This document shows positions 45,935 to 57,587 of a DNA stretch of 64,000 bases, piece by piece. Both the position numbers and the translations under genes were made by a program. The DNA lies in contig CM051028.1 in the NCBI GenBank assembly GCA_027627225.1, forward strand, positions 20,893,201 through 20,957,200, given 5' to 3'. The stretch comes from Congeria kusceri. Lineage: Eukaryota; Mollusca; Bivalvia; Myida; Dreissenidae. Every line of letters starts with the position of its first letter. The stretch's first letter is position 1. Below the pieces are notes generated by a model. That model was not told the origin of the DNA. It saw only the letters and a program-made list of their open reading frames with translations, and searched no databases.

Positions 45935-46093
45935 CTGTTTCACTTTGGACTTTTCCTCCTTTATTTCTATTTCTGGGAGACCCCTTTTCCGGCGCTGGTT
46001 AAGCACGTGACTCTTCACTTCCTGTTTCACGGAGCTTCCTACATCTGAACAGCATCCGCTTGCAAACATTTCCGGTGACACCGGCTCGCTCAT
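45935..46093 (-). CDS. bZIP gene, first visible coding exon
   Basis: Encodes residues 1-53 from ATG 46093: an N-terminal segment with SP motifs, two SUMO-type motifs (VKQE, IKEE) and a basic RRKR patch at 34-37 that could serve nuclear import. The donor is CAG|GTGAGA with the exon ending at 45935 after a complete codon. A pyrimidine-rich stretch ending in CAG at 46102-46100 looks like a splice acceptor, so the exon may start at 46099 and be internal. In that case two further codons (N, T) precede this ATG and the true start lies upstream. A second in-frame ATG at 46105 would be used only if that acceptor is false. No homology could be checked for this part; its place is fixed by the in-phase join to the basic-region exon. 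Confidence 0.75.
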
Positions 46094-46105
46094 TGTGTTC
46101 TGCAT

Positions 46106-46453
46106 TGTATGAGAAATAAATAATTGCAATAAATTGAACTTGGCTATCTAAACAATTCCTTAATTTAATTCTTGATTCATAAACTGTCGGTCATCACTTC
46201 ATATGCCTGAACAATGTTGTCTTAACATTATCGTTTCAAAACAAAAATATATAAAGATCTATAAATAAAATAAAACAGATCCCGCAATTAATATGTATTC
46301 GACAATTATTTATAAGAAAAAAAGTACAACAACAGTTTTAATTAGTGTGCGTTTTTAAATAATTGACATTACATGTGTTGAGTTATTATTATGAAATACA
46401 TTAATTGATTGATTAAATAGTCGATTGTAAAACTAGACAGCAATGTAAATGTT

Positions 46454-46484
<31 letters not shown>

Positions 46485-46973
46485 CATCACTATTATCAAC
46501 AACTCGTTCACTCCACCTCGGCACCCAACATATAGGCCTAATAATTGATAGTTTAACCCATTGGTTGCGGACCATGTTTTAAAAATATATAAATTTAGAA
46601 AAAAAAGTCTGGTGCAATCATTAGCTGTAAGGAGTAAAAATAAACACACCTCACTGCGCTACGGTAATACAATGTATCATTAAAACAATACACCGGTAAT
46701 AATTTTGTTCACAGGTGAATACACGTATATAAAATAAAGGTTTTAAATCTACATCAACAGCCTAAAACACACGTACGTGTGCATAAAGAATTTTTAAAAT
46801 CATTTCATTCATCTATTGTTTAAATCCAAATTTCATTCAAAATTTCAAATCCTAAATCAAATTCTCTTTGTGTTGATTTTTGCCAAAAAAATACATTATC
46901 GTAACTGTATTGAAATATACTATATAGACGTATTCCCTTTAACTACTGCAAGGTTTATTTAGATAATGTAGAA
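46106..46973. other. upstream of the bZIP gene, no clear exon or promoter
   Basis: AT-rich with (ATT)8 at 46457-46482. No TATA or CRE element was recognised on the minus strand; the gene's promoter may lie further right. Confidence 0.45.
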
Positions 46974-47207
46974 GGCCCCCCCCCCCCCCCCCCCAAAAAA
47001 AAAAGTCCCGTTTCTGGTCTCCCGACCGACACTTTACTTTTGCTGCCGACCCTACATATTTTTGGTCCAAACATAATAACGACTGAAAAAGACTGTTACC
47101 GCGTACAACACAAACCACTCCCCATCATAAAAAATAAAAAATCCCGACCTACCGACCCTTATTTTTATGGGCAGGAGACCAGAAACGGAATTATTTTTTG
47201 GGGGGCC
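46974..47207 (+). mobile_element. foldback element with C19 tip
   Basis: GGCC then C19 (46976-46994) and A10, GTCCCGTTTCTGGTCTCC is mirrored by GGAGACCAGAAACGGAATTA and TTTTTTGGGGGGCC. The inside also holds paired CCGACC/ACCGACCC words. About 234 bp. Confidence 0.85.
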
Positions 47208-47401
47208 TAAGTTTCAAGTTGCGTTGAAATATTAATATTGCGGTTTAAATTCAAGCTATTTTCCTGTATACATATATATGGTAGTCATATACTAGTAACA
47301 GCAGCAGCTGCAATAATAATAATCATAATAATAATAATACTCATACCATAATCATAATTATACTTTAAAATAAAATCATACATTAAAACAACGTCAGTTA
47401 A
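47208..47401. other. spacer with (AAT)n runs
   Basis: Imperfect AAT repeats at about 47311-47345. Confidence 0.6.
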
Positions 47402-47755
47402 ATGTTCTATCATTTCACACGCATAGTTTTCTATATTAAAATATAGAAAACAATATAGAATACAAAATTCACCGTCGTTAAACTACTAATAAACAACCCC
47501 TAAAACAGTTCCAAAACTCTAAAATACAGTTTGCATTGTAATTGAAGAAAATGTTGTCAGGGCATATTAGAATCGAAATAAATTTCGCATTATTGTTGTT
47601 TATCTGCTAATAAACACCGATTTGTCGTTCTGATGCGTTATATTTAACCACTCGTGCTACCGCCCTTGCGATTTAATTCTTACACATCAGAACTCCCAAT
47701 TCGTTGTTCATTCGTTGATGAACAACTCTAATTCGAACATTATTTCTTAAACACT
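47402..47755 (+). repeat. interspersed repeat A, copy 2
   Basis: Matches copy 3 along its length: GCATAGTTTTCTATA, AGTTCCAAAACTCTAAAATA, GAAAATGTTGTCAGGGCATA and GTCGTTCTGATGCG paired with CACATCAGAAC. Confidence 0.8.
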
Positions 47756-48718
47756 AGCAGAAAATAACTTATTAATATTGATTTATTTCAATAAGATGAA
47801 TTACCCAAAACATGGTGTTAAGCATCCGAGATTTATTGATGATGATCCGCTAACTAACAATAATTTCCCCCTCGATTAGTCGCACAACACACGCGTAATA
47901 ACAACGTTTGAGCAACGCTTTATCATTTTGTTTTTTAAAATAATTACACGATGTACGCTATATGTGTTTATATTGTTAGCCTTAGTTTATACGCATAAAA
48001 CATTGTCACTATCGCTTTGTAGAAATGAATAAATATTGCACAACGATTCGACACTGATACACTAACGTTAACTGTTAACTATCTCTGCTAGTTGTAAACT
48101 GAGCGATATACCGATTCGTAGTCCAATTTATATATCTACCCGAACGATTGAGCGGGCGGTTGGTGAATTATTACTAATACCTTGCAACCAATACACCCAG
48201 GACTTTGAACCTGGTAGTAAACCGCAGTAAAAATGAAAATATTACAATATTGACGATTGTCCAACAATAATATAATTATAACGATCTCGGGATGTAGAGT
48301 AAAGGAGCGAACTGTAGGGGCGAACGACCGCGGGAACGAATCAATGACTGGTTGTACTTACTGGTCACCGCAGTCCACCCAAAATAAACAAATCCCGCTA
48401 TTAGCGCGGTAAATTAAAATGACAAGTTTTACCGGGGAATAATTGCATTTATGTGTTGATTTGTAGTACTGCAGTGTACTTTATGTAAACCAAAGGCGAC
48501 TGACATATCAGGTATTGGCACATAATTCTCTAAATGAGCAATAACCGACCACACGAAGTCTAGCGGTTTGTCATGTATTGGATATCGTGAAATAAAAATA
48601 TTCATACTTTAATTGTGTCTCATGAAAATACAATGGGCAAATAAAACCGCAAATTGATAAATATTTTACGCTTTGAGATAGGGACGAATAGCAAACTTAT
48701 TGGAATAAATGACAAAGC
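47756..48718. other. no gene seen
   Basis: A GC-richer part at 48290-48420 with several CG words. CAAATAAAACCGCAAATTGA at 48638 reappears as filler in the MITE at 49311. Confidence 0.45.
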
Positions 48719-49025
48719 CTTGTAGGAACATAGTTTTCACAAATCATATTTTTCACACATCTGTGAAGAATAGGATTTCAACTGTCACATTTTTAAGTGT
48801 GACGAATCTGACTGGCCAAAAACAGGGTGTGCGTGAGGATCACAGAAGAATAGGATTTCACTGTATATCAAAAACTGGATGCGATCACAAGCCGCACAGC
48901 AAATGCGAAAAATAAGACTGTGATGTGTGAACAATAAGATCTCAGTTTTCACACCTATGAAGAATTAGATCCTAATTTTCGCAGATGTGAAAATTTTAAT
49001 TTGTGAAAAAAATGGTTCTACAAAG
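48719..49025 (+). mobile_element. foldback element rich in TGTGAA (family T), copy 3
   Basis: CTTGTAGGAACATAGTTTTC and ACAAATCATATTTTTCACAC mirrored by AATTTTAATTTGTGAAAAAA and GGTTCTACAAAG. The best preserved of the three copies, with both tips present. Confidence 0.85.
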
Positions 49026-49310
49026 CTTAAATATATGTATTTGGTTAAAGTACTTTAAAACAGTTAACAGGTTATAACTTATAATGTATTTACAAAACAT
49101 AGTTAACTGCAACACAATGTTGTTTTTTTTCTTAAATTCGAGTTGCAACATTTTTTTTTTTACACAAGGTCGTGCTAAAGCGATTGTTAAGGACAGTCTC
49201 TTCAAAATGATGTCATCCAATTTTTTTTGGATAATTGTCTTTGTCCGAAACAAGGTTCACTTACAAGCCTGGCGTAAATCACATAATCGGCAAACGTTGG
49301 AAAGAAATAT

Positions 49311-49476
49311 GAGGCTTGACGTGGGAAAACCGGGCTTAATGCATGTGCGTTAAGTGTCGTCCCAAATAAAATCGCAAATTGATGAATAATCGAACAGCCT
49401 GTGCGGACTGCACAGGCTGATCCGGAACGACACTTTACGCACATTCATTGAGTCCGGGTTTCCGAAGACACGCCTC
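49311..49476 (+). mobile_element. palindromic MITE (family P), copy 5, middle replaced by filler
   Basis: GAGGCTTGACGTGGGAAAAC to TTCCGAAGACACGCCTC, flanked by ATAT (49307-49310 and 49477-49480). About 95 bp of the usual centre is missing and about 30 bp of unrelated sequence (49363-49392) stands in its place. Confidence 0.88.
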
Positions 49477-49735
49477 ATATTATAAAATGCACGTAAGCAT
49501 ATTCAGGACACAACGTTTGAATTTCAAATTGAATCGTGTATTAATAGAGTCGGGATACGTTTGGTCGGCTGCTATGGCTACAGTGTCACTGTGTGTCGGT
49601 TTTGGACAGTTGCCAACAAATCACGTGAAATGATTTCACCGGAAACACGGAACGATGTGCATTCGGAAACAATCTCATTTTTGCGCTAAGAGAACTTGAG
49701 GAAAATATACCGGTAGTTTAAGGGACTATGCTTAC

Positions 49736-49791
49736 GGGGGGGGGGGGGGTCGGGGGGGGGGTGGGGGGCGGGGGGGGGGGGCGGGGGGGGG
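49736..49791 (+). repeat. 56-bp G-rich tract
   Basis: Long G runs broken only by single T or C bases. Strong potential for G-quadruplex formation, and a likely spot for sequencing error. Confidence 0.92.
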
Positions 49792-50236
49792 AATATCAAC
49801 GAAATCTGTAATCAAGATATCAGCATTGATATAATAAAAGTCAAAATTAGATATATACACCGGCGAAACGATTTTAGCAGACTGAGAAAAAGATCTTGAT
49901 AACATAATGTAAGTCGTGTTTGTTTGGTCCTTTTGTGTTTATCTTTTTGACGTCATAATTGTTCAAGCATTTGTATAAACATAATTTGCACGTTATTTTT
50001 TGTGTGTTGTTTTCAAAGCAGTATTGTCAGTTCTTATGGATTCTGCGTAATAAGTTCGACACAAACTTAAATTGGGCTTTTCACTTTGTTCAAGCATTTT
50101 TGTTGAGTTGTTCTGAAATGGCATTTAGTAGTTTAAAATGCATATATATTTTTAATCTAGTTGCCTTGGTTTTGCGCATTTAATATAATATAATAGCATA
50201 TAATAATAATAATAATAATAATAACACTAATACTAT

Positions 50237-50289
<53 letters not shown>

Positions 50290-50968
50290 ATACTAATAAT
50301 AATAATAATAACAATAAATAAACAATCACTAGCTATGTTTAATTACAATTTGCGATCAACAAATACTCGTGAGCGTTTACAAACGTATTAATTAAAACTA
50401 CATAAGATAGACATATTGTTTTCCTTGGGGGTCTATTTGACCATTTTGACCATGTTTAAATTACTTCCATCGAAAATTGCCCAATAATGTGCACTAAACT
50501 CTGACATGACGTTGATAACCATCTACATTCATTTATTTCGCAAGTTCACAAGGTCAAACGTAATTAAAAAACATTACCGAAGCGCTAAGAATATCAAAAT
50601 GTACAGAACAAAGCAATATCGAATTGTTTTTGTCAACTCAACAAACAACATCCACACGTACAAATTTTACACGGAAACATGACAATTCCCCCCCCCCCCC
50701 CTCCCCCATTTTATACCTTTATTTGGGTTTTTAGGTGTTTTTGTTTCTTTTACTCATATATCAAGGACGCTAAGATACAAAAAAGCTAAAATCATAAGAA
50801 CGCTTCTCAAATAAAGATAGTTTTAAATATATTTCCAATAACAAACTCCATTTGATGATAGACAATTTGGGGGTAACCTAATCCGAATTGACATTTTGTG
50901 CTCTTTAAAATAAAAAAAATAAATCCGTAGTTTTTTTTTCTAAAGAAAAGGTTTCTTGAAATGCTTGA
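49792..50968. other. no gene; (ATA)n and (CTA)n microsatellite at 50198-50320
   Basis: AT-rich. The microsatellite changes from ATA to CTA (about 17 units) and back. A C-run lies at 50689-50705. Confidence 0.55.
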
Positions 50969-51012
50969 TGCATCATCGTCGAAACCCATCGGGTTCCGAC
51001 GATGACGATGCA
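50969..51012 (+). other. 44-nt hairpin
   Basis: TGCATCATCGTCGAAACCC and GGGTTCCGACGATG-ACGATGCA pair with one mismatch and a 3-nt bulge around a 3-nt loop. Confidence 0.6.
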
Positions 51013-51525
51013 TTACCTTTATAATTTTTGAAATACAATATTATACCGGGTCAATTTGAGTTTCTTAGTGTTGTATTTTTTGTTCTTAATAAATAAACTC
51101 AATTGAATAGAAAATATGTACATTAAGTTGAAATTTGGAATGTGCCACGTTTAGTCCGAAATTTACATGTTCTGGAATGCCGAGAATTCGCACTCTTGAA
51201 ATTCTGTGAACTCTAGAATTATGGAACGCCAAGCATTACAGTAACAGCCGCTGTACTCTATAAGCATCCCATCCAATATAAAGGACTGCATGCTCATAGC
51301 GGAAACATAGTTGTGGTTGCCAGAATATTCCCCACCTTTATCAATTCAAACAAGATGCTGTTTATTTTTCGGAAGATTTTTAAGACCCGAGTACCTTAGA
51401 TAAGTTACCACACTAACGTTAACAGTTTTCAGAAGGAAAACACTGTTTATGTTTAATTGTTCATATTTCCAATTCTAAACCGCTTCGAAATTAATAATGG
51501 TATATAATTTAAATATTAAGCATTA
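51013..51525. other. no gene seen
   Basis: AT-rich, no structure noticed. Confidence 0.5.
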
Positions 51526-51850
51526 TTCTAACATGACACGCGCACAGTTTTCTATAGACAAAGAACAAAAGTCACCGTTGTTAAACAACCAATACACAAC
51601 CCGAAAAAAAGTTCCAAAACTGTAAAATATAGTTTGCATTGCAATTGCAGAAAATGTTGTCAGGTCATGTTAGAATTGAAATAATATTCGCATTGTCGTT
51701 GTTGATCGGCTACTAAACAAGGTATTGTCGTTCTGATGCGGTATATTGAACAACTCGCGCTAACGCCCTCGTGGTTTAATTCATACGCATCAGAACTCCA
51801 AATCGTTGTTTATAAGCCTACAAACAACTCTAAATCGAAAATTATTTCAA
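51526..51850 (+). repeat. interspersed repeat A, copy 3
   Basis: The most complete copy: ATTCTAACATGACACGCG, TTTTCTATAGACAAAGAAC, then GTTCTGATGCG paired with CGCATCAGAAC (11 bp perfect), enclosing CTAACGCCCTCGTGGTTTAA. Confidence 0.85.
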
Positions 51851-52539
51851 AATTAACATAACTTTAATGCACACGGTATTAGTATAGTAAACATTATGTT
51901 TCAGACGTCATTTGACTTTATAAAATAAAAAGCGATTATTAAATAAAATAAGGGAATTAAGTTAAAATACCTAAAACATTCACTCTGTTGAGAAGAACTA
52001 TATATATAACAAATAAGATATACATCATGCAACTCGCTTCGTGATGTCTTGAAAATGACAACAATGAACTTTCCGAAAAGTACATGAAGAAATTATTACA
52101 CATTACACATGTATACATGTACCATGTCCTTATTGTTTTTAACTGAAAACAATCGAACACAGATGACTACGACAGACTACATACATGCACGCATGCGTTC
52201 ACTTTAATATCACCTAATGTGCATTTGTATTATCTGGGTCACACGGTCACCTATTGTACGCACTTTTCCAGCAATTTCTAAAGTAAAATAAGTTTTATAA
52301 TGTGAATAAAAGTTCACTGCATCCAAAAATTTTACGAACAATCAAATACAACGTTATTGCGTGATAAAACGCTCATTTGTTTCCATGCGTAAGTTAGTTA
52401 CCCAAAGTCCTCTGGTTTAAAATTCCATCATCCGTTTCAGATATTAATAGCTCCTCCATATCAATTACAAGTGAAGCGCCATTCAATGCCCAGACGCAAG
52501 GTTAAACGTCCCGACCCATTGCATCATTACTATATAATT
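51851..52539. other. no gene seen
   Basis: AT-rich spacer. Confidence 0.5.
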
Positions 52540-52763
52540 GTGGCCCGTCGTGAGAAAACCGGCCTTAATGCATGTGCGTAACGTGTCGTCCCGGATTAGC
52601 CTGCGCAGTCCGCACAGGCTAATCCAGGACGGCACTTTCCGCTTTTATGGTATTTTCTGTTTCAAGGAAGTCTCTCGTAAACATAAATCCACTGTAGGCG
52701 GAAAGTGCCGTCCTGGATTAGCCTGTGCGGACTGCACAGTCCGGTTGTCCCACGACGCGGCTC
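52540..52763 (+). mobile_element. palindromic MITE (family P), copy 6
   Basis: GTGGCCCGTCGTGAGAAAAC to GTTGTCCCACGACGCGGCTC, with both inner arms (GTGTCGTCCCGGATTAGCCT and CAGGCTAATCCAGGACGGCA; later GTGCCGTCCTGGATTAGCC). The last inner arm is truncated at CACAGTCCGG. Confidence 0.88.
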
Positions 52764-54022
52764 ATATGTTTATCTCCATTTCATAAGTTGAAATACTAAA
52801 GAGCTACCATGCAGCTTCTATAAAAGCTGCTCATTACATTTATAGGTGATACTTCGACAGGTGTAGATAATATTACTATAGATGAATCGTTATATTTCAT
52901 ACGTCGAAGTACTAAAGCACTAGTAGAAGTTTGCGTAGTTTTTTTACTATTATAAATGATTGGTATATATTCTGATTTTCACTATAGCTATTTGTCCCGA
53001 TGAGGGTCAACATGCTTTAAAAAGTCGAAATTTTTTTAAAGCTATCGGTTACGTTGCTTTTTTAATTATTTACCAAAAATCTTAATTTTCAAAAGTAAAT
53101 AAAGTAGAAAAACACCAGCGGTGTAGCCAATATCTAGTGGACTAATTACTATAGATGTGCACCAGGAAAGAAAACACAAAATGAATTATAGTAACAAAGT
53201 AAAATGGTGACAAATGCCCTGATTGTGAGTCATGAACACTGAGTGAAACAAAATTCATTATGTACCATGTTTGGATAACACGCAAGCTAACTATCATTTT
53301 CTGACAAGTGTGGCCGTAAAACGCTATTTGTACCGTTACCCGTTTTGAGTAGCACATAGGTTGGTCTACACCCCTGTACCCCTGTACACCCCTGCACACC
53401 CCTGTACACCCCTGTACACACTCGGTTTCATTAGTCGATACTGTGAAGAAAGCTACACCAAATAAGTGGATGCAGTAAAAATATGTCGCTGTGCTTTTGT
53501 CTAACAAGTCCAAACACGTTAACAATTCATCATTAACGTTTATAAATTCGTTACAAAAGTGTCAATGTTAAACCACTGAGTGACAGTTACTAATCTGCAT
53601 GCGTTTACATTTCACCACAAAGTAAAATCTCTGTCAGTGTAACAGACGACAAACTATTAATATCATTATTCAGCAATTTAAAGTGTGTATGTAAAATTTT
53701 TGATGTCCAGTATTTTCAACTTGAAAATAAGCAGATGAAAATTTAAAAATAACTTTGGCAAATAGATAGGAAAATCATACAACAACCAAAATGATGAATG
53801 AATAAACAAAGTATGCGTTGACGTCTTCCTTAGTGTTGTGTAACCTAAACCAACTGTCGAGAGCGTATGCACCGGTATTGGACTTTTCGGCTGTATATGA
53901 AAACAATCGGCCAATTATGCGTGTTACAACAATGGTCTTCTTGACTTTTCTGCCATATTTATTCAAAGTATGTGATAATTAACCTAATTGGATTGTTTTA
54001 AATTATGTCACAATGTCTGTTG
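52764..54022. other. no gene; 10-bp minisatellite at 53367-53420
   Basis: About five units of TACACCCCTG. Otherwise AT-rich. Confidence 0.6.
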
Positions 54023-54290
54023 CCTGGGGCGGTATTAACAAAGCATCTTAAGTTAAATGTGATCCTTATCTTAAATCTAGAAACTTCCTAAACTGTATCC
54101 CTATCAAAAGAGTGAAACCCTTATACAGTATATTTTAAACTGACAACAGTACTAAATCTATGTTAAATATTAAATGTCAAAAGCAATATTAACATATTAA
54201 TTAATTCATTCAACAGCATAAATATTAAACTTCGCTTAAATGAAAAGATTTAAGAAATTACTTATGATGCTTTGTGAATACTGCCCTAGA
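54023..54290 (+). mobile_element. 268-bp MITE
   Basis: CCTGGGGCGGTATTAACAAA and GCATCTTAAGT are mirrored by ACTTATGATGCTTTGTGAAT and ACTGCCCTAGA. AT-rich interior without coding content. Confidence 0.75.
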
Positions 54291-57200
54291 CATCAGTTGA
54301 AATGTTTTCATCATCTTTACTGAAGTGTAGTACAGAATTTTAACTACCGGTATGTGGAAAATTGTTAACAGATGTATACATATATATGATAGAAACTACT
54401 AAATGTATTTGATTTATTGTTCATTTGATAGTAAATTAATACATGTTACCGTTCTGTACTGTAGTATCAAGCTATCAAGTATTGCAAATGAAGTACACAG
54501 TATTTTCTCAATATACTGAGAACTTTAAAATTAACAGGTAAATCAGGCGCGGTTACAGGATTTTGAGTTAGAGAGGGGGTGGGGGCGGTCGGAAAAAATT
54601 GTAACTGAAAAAGCCTGTCAACAAAAAATCTTTGTCCTCTCTTTCATGTTTGGATAGAAATTAGAAAGGCGCGATAGGACAAAGCAAGAACAAGTTAACG
54701 AAATACTACAGAAAAGGTACAGTAATTACAATACAATGATTAACGAACACGCCATTGGCAACGAAATGCTTATGTGTTAAAATATTGTGGGGTTAAAAAA
54801 TCGAATGCTGGGAAATTTGAGAGGGGGCGTACGCCGATTCCGACCCCCTTCCCTCCAAATCATATGAACATATGAAAAAGAAGCTCCAACCACAATACCC
54901 GAAAATAATTATCGAACATAGTGCCAGCGATAACAATACAGCATATAACTTTACATACAGTATCAATATATAGATATTTCTACGTGGGTATTAATCTACA
55001 ACAAGACAAAAATCGTGGGTTGTTTAGCATTAGTTTCGCGCGGTTGGAGTGAAATGTTTGTGACTAAAAATGGGATTGCATCTTCACTAACAAATTATCG
55101 CTTTAGTAAAAACAATTATTATTATTATGATTATTATCCAAGTCAAGTTTCAAGTCAAGTTTTTATTGGTAAATCGGCAAAAAGCCTTTGACTATTTACA
55201 TACAAATAAACCACACATGGTAAAGGTACAGTGAATTAAATGCATGTAAATATAAACATGAAAGTTTAATGCAGTCGGAATTTAGTGCTCAAGTTGAAAC
55301 AATACAAGATTTTTCTAGTTATGCCGGAACTTAATCTGGATGTGTTTCGGAATCAACAACAACAACCACGCAACAACAAACAACAACAACAGCACAACAA
55401 ACTAACAGAACAAACATTGAATATTTAAAACTAAACCCTTCGCACAAACCTTCCGTGGGCAAGCACGCAGAGGACACGTGTATTAAATGTCACGAAAAAC
55501 ATGCATCCACGTGTTTGAAAATATTTATTTACGTTTTTCTTTGTTTGGCTCTTTCCTGTTGTTGTTTATAACTTCAACACCAATCCATTACTTTACCTAG
55601 AAGAGGTTTAACACTTATAATATGACCAAAATATATGCATAGTATATACTATTTTGGACTGTATTAACCCACTTTATTTTCAAGTGGTCCCATATACATA
55701 GTACCGGTACACTATTTTGGACTGTATTAACTGACCTGTTCATTTTATTTTCAAGTGGCCCCACAGTCTGTGACACTTTAGTGTAGTTAATAGTTTTCTG
55801 TTTGGCTAACATGGACGGAATAATAACTGCTGTTTACTCATTCGTCGCCGTCTACGGAATATTGATATGAAGATTAATAGCAGATCGATAGAAGTGTAGA
55901 TGGATTTACGCGGCCCTACATAAAATATTGTTTGTTTCAGGTACGATCGACCTTAACATATCAGCGCCACTAAAATGTTTTAAACAGTGAATTATTTATT
56001 AATTTTAGTGTGTAAAAATAAATCTTTTTATCGAAGCAAACTATTTAAGTATGCATTAAAATCTGAAATTGCAAATAATTTGTTTAACTGTTTTTTTTTA
56101 ATGAAATATTTCAAAACTTAACGCATAATAATATCACACTGTTATCACTAGCACAGTCGCAAACTCCTTAAACTCTACTAAAATCAAAATACAGAGATCT
56201 ATTAACAAACATGTTTATTGATAGACCTTTGCAAATATTAGAGCCATTGATAGGAAAGTGAAGCAATACCTGATGAGACCAGCTATATAATTATAGTATG
56301 TTTCTCATAAAAAGAAACACTTGTCCAATGAATTAAAAGCAATCATAGACAATCTTTTTCTTAGCCATGTGATTACGAATCTACATGCAGCTTATCTAAA
56401 ATAATGGAACACCAATATCGACCGCTAGTCATTGATTATGAACCTAACTTATCTTACGCTTCATTGAGGATCAAAGAAAACGCATAATGCTGCACCAAAC
56501 TAACTTATCTTACGCTTCGTTGAGGATCAAAGAAAACGCATAATAATGCACCAAACTAGAAACCACAACACTCCACAACCGAAGAAGTCTAATATTCAAA
56601 CACTTTCTGTTTAAAGAATAACTGTGGCTTATAATTATGATCATGATACGTTCGTATGCAGATAAACAATGCGATATCCGATGAATAAAATAACGCCAGT
56701 TATTGAAAATTACTTATCAGTTTGGAAAGTGAACTGCGAATACTCATGCATGGGTAAGACAGGTTTATAATTAAAAAAAGTCTCAGTTATCAAACTTCTC
56801 AGTTTAACCCTCCTTAGTTTCACTGTATAGAAAGTAAATACTTACAAAATAAGTTCACTTTAAAGTATATTACAAATCTAATACGTGTACATTTCGTTGC
56901 AGCAAAATATGTGTCATTACAAATTACATGGCATTTGTTTCGGACATATCATGTGATATCATACAAAATTGAAATGATAAAACTCACTTACTGCGACTAA
57001 AGATATCTCATCACTTTATGTTCCAAAAAAAAGAGAGCACAAAAAATAACACTTTCGTAACATGCAGTTCTTAAGCACTTTTCAATATCAAATGCAATAT
57101 TGATAAATTGATCTCCGTTTAAAAATAGATATGCGTGACCTATTTAAACTTCCCGATCAGCTGATTGACACAACAAACGCACGTGGCGGCCAAAGAATCG

Positions 57201-57587
57201 GAAGACTTTGGATTTCGACGTGGAGAACATAAACAAGAACAAGGATTTTAAAAGAATAACTACATCTCATATTACTCGAAATTCGTGGGTCTTTGTAAGG
57301 AAAAAAGAAAGTGCATCATTTAATATACATTCTGATAAGAGTCTTAAATGAAATCATTATCAACAATATTTGCTGGAGTACAGAAAACGTGATAAGTTTA
57401 AGTCTTACATTTATAAGGCCAAACATATAAATGGCTGGTTTCCGCTTATATCTCCAAACAAAATCTAGGAGGGGTGGTAAAATATAACTTTCTTTTCTTC
57501 TCGCATATTCACCACACAGTTTAAATATACTGGACTGCATGTAAAATGTATAAACGCCTCCCAACAAAGAAACTGTGCTTTAACTAT
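54291..57587. other. no gene seen
   Basis: Over 3 kb of AT-rich DNA. Short direct repeats: ACTATTTTGGACTGTATTAA at about 55648 and 55712. A minus-strand 83-codon frame (57567-57316) is unrecognised. Confidence 0.5.
56445..56556 (+). repeat. 56-bp tandem duplication
   Basis: TAACTTATCTTACGCTTC onward occurs at 56445 and again at 56501, with two or three differences. Confidence 0.92.

Larger units (their letters stand above)
41821..46099 (-). other. bZIP transcription factor gene, Fos/ATF3/JDP2/BATF group (three coding exons seen)
   Basis: Nuclear DNA-binding transcription factor that should bind AP-1 or CRE-type sites as a bZIP dimer. Joining 46093-45935, 44331-44221 and 42297-41821 gives 248 residues if translation starts at the ATG at 46093. 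Both introns (44332-45934 and 42298-44220) have GT/AG ends and are phase 0. The basic region (about 62-81) holds N70-R-K-A-A-E-K-C-R78. The zipper d positions read L88, E95, L102, L109, L116, H123, with C127 four residues after H123, as in HRPAC/HRPTC of Fos and ATF3. The acidic second heptad position is unusual. The C-terminal 120 residues are rich in SP/TP and acidic-hydrophobic stretches, suggesting an activation domain. Consensus SUMO motifs (VKQE 22-25, IKEE 44-47, IKPE 195-198) are visible. The exact paralogue (ATF3-like or Fos-like) cannot be settled by eye. The 5' end may be incomplete: an upstream exon is possible. Confidence 0.88.
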
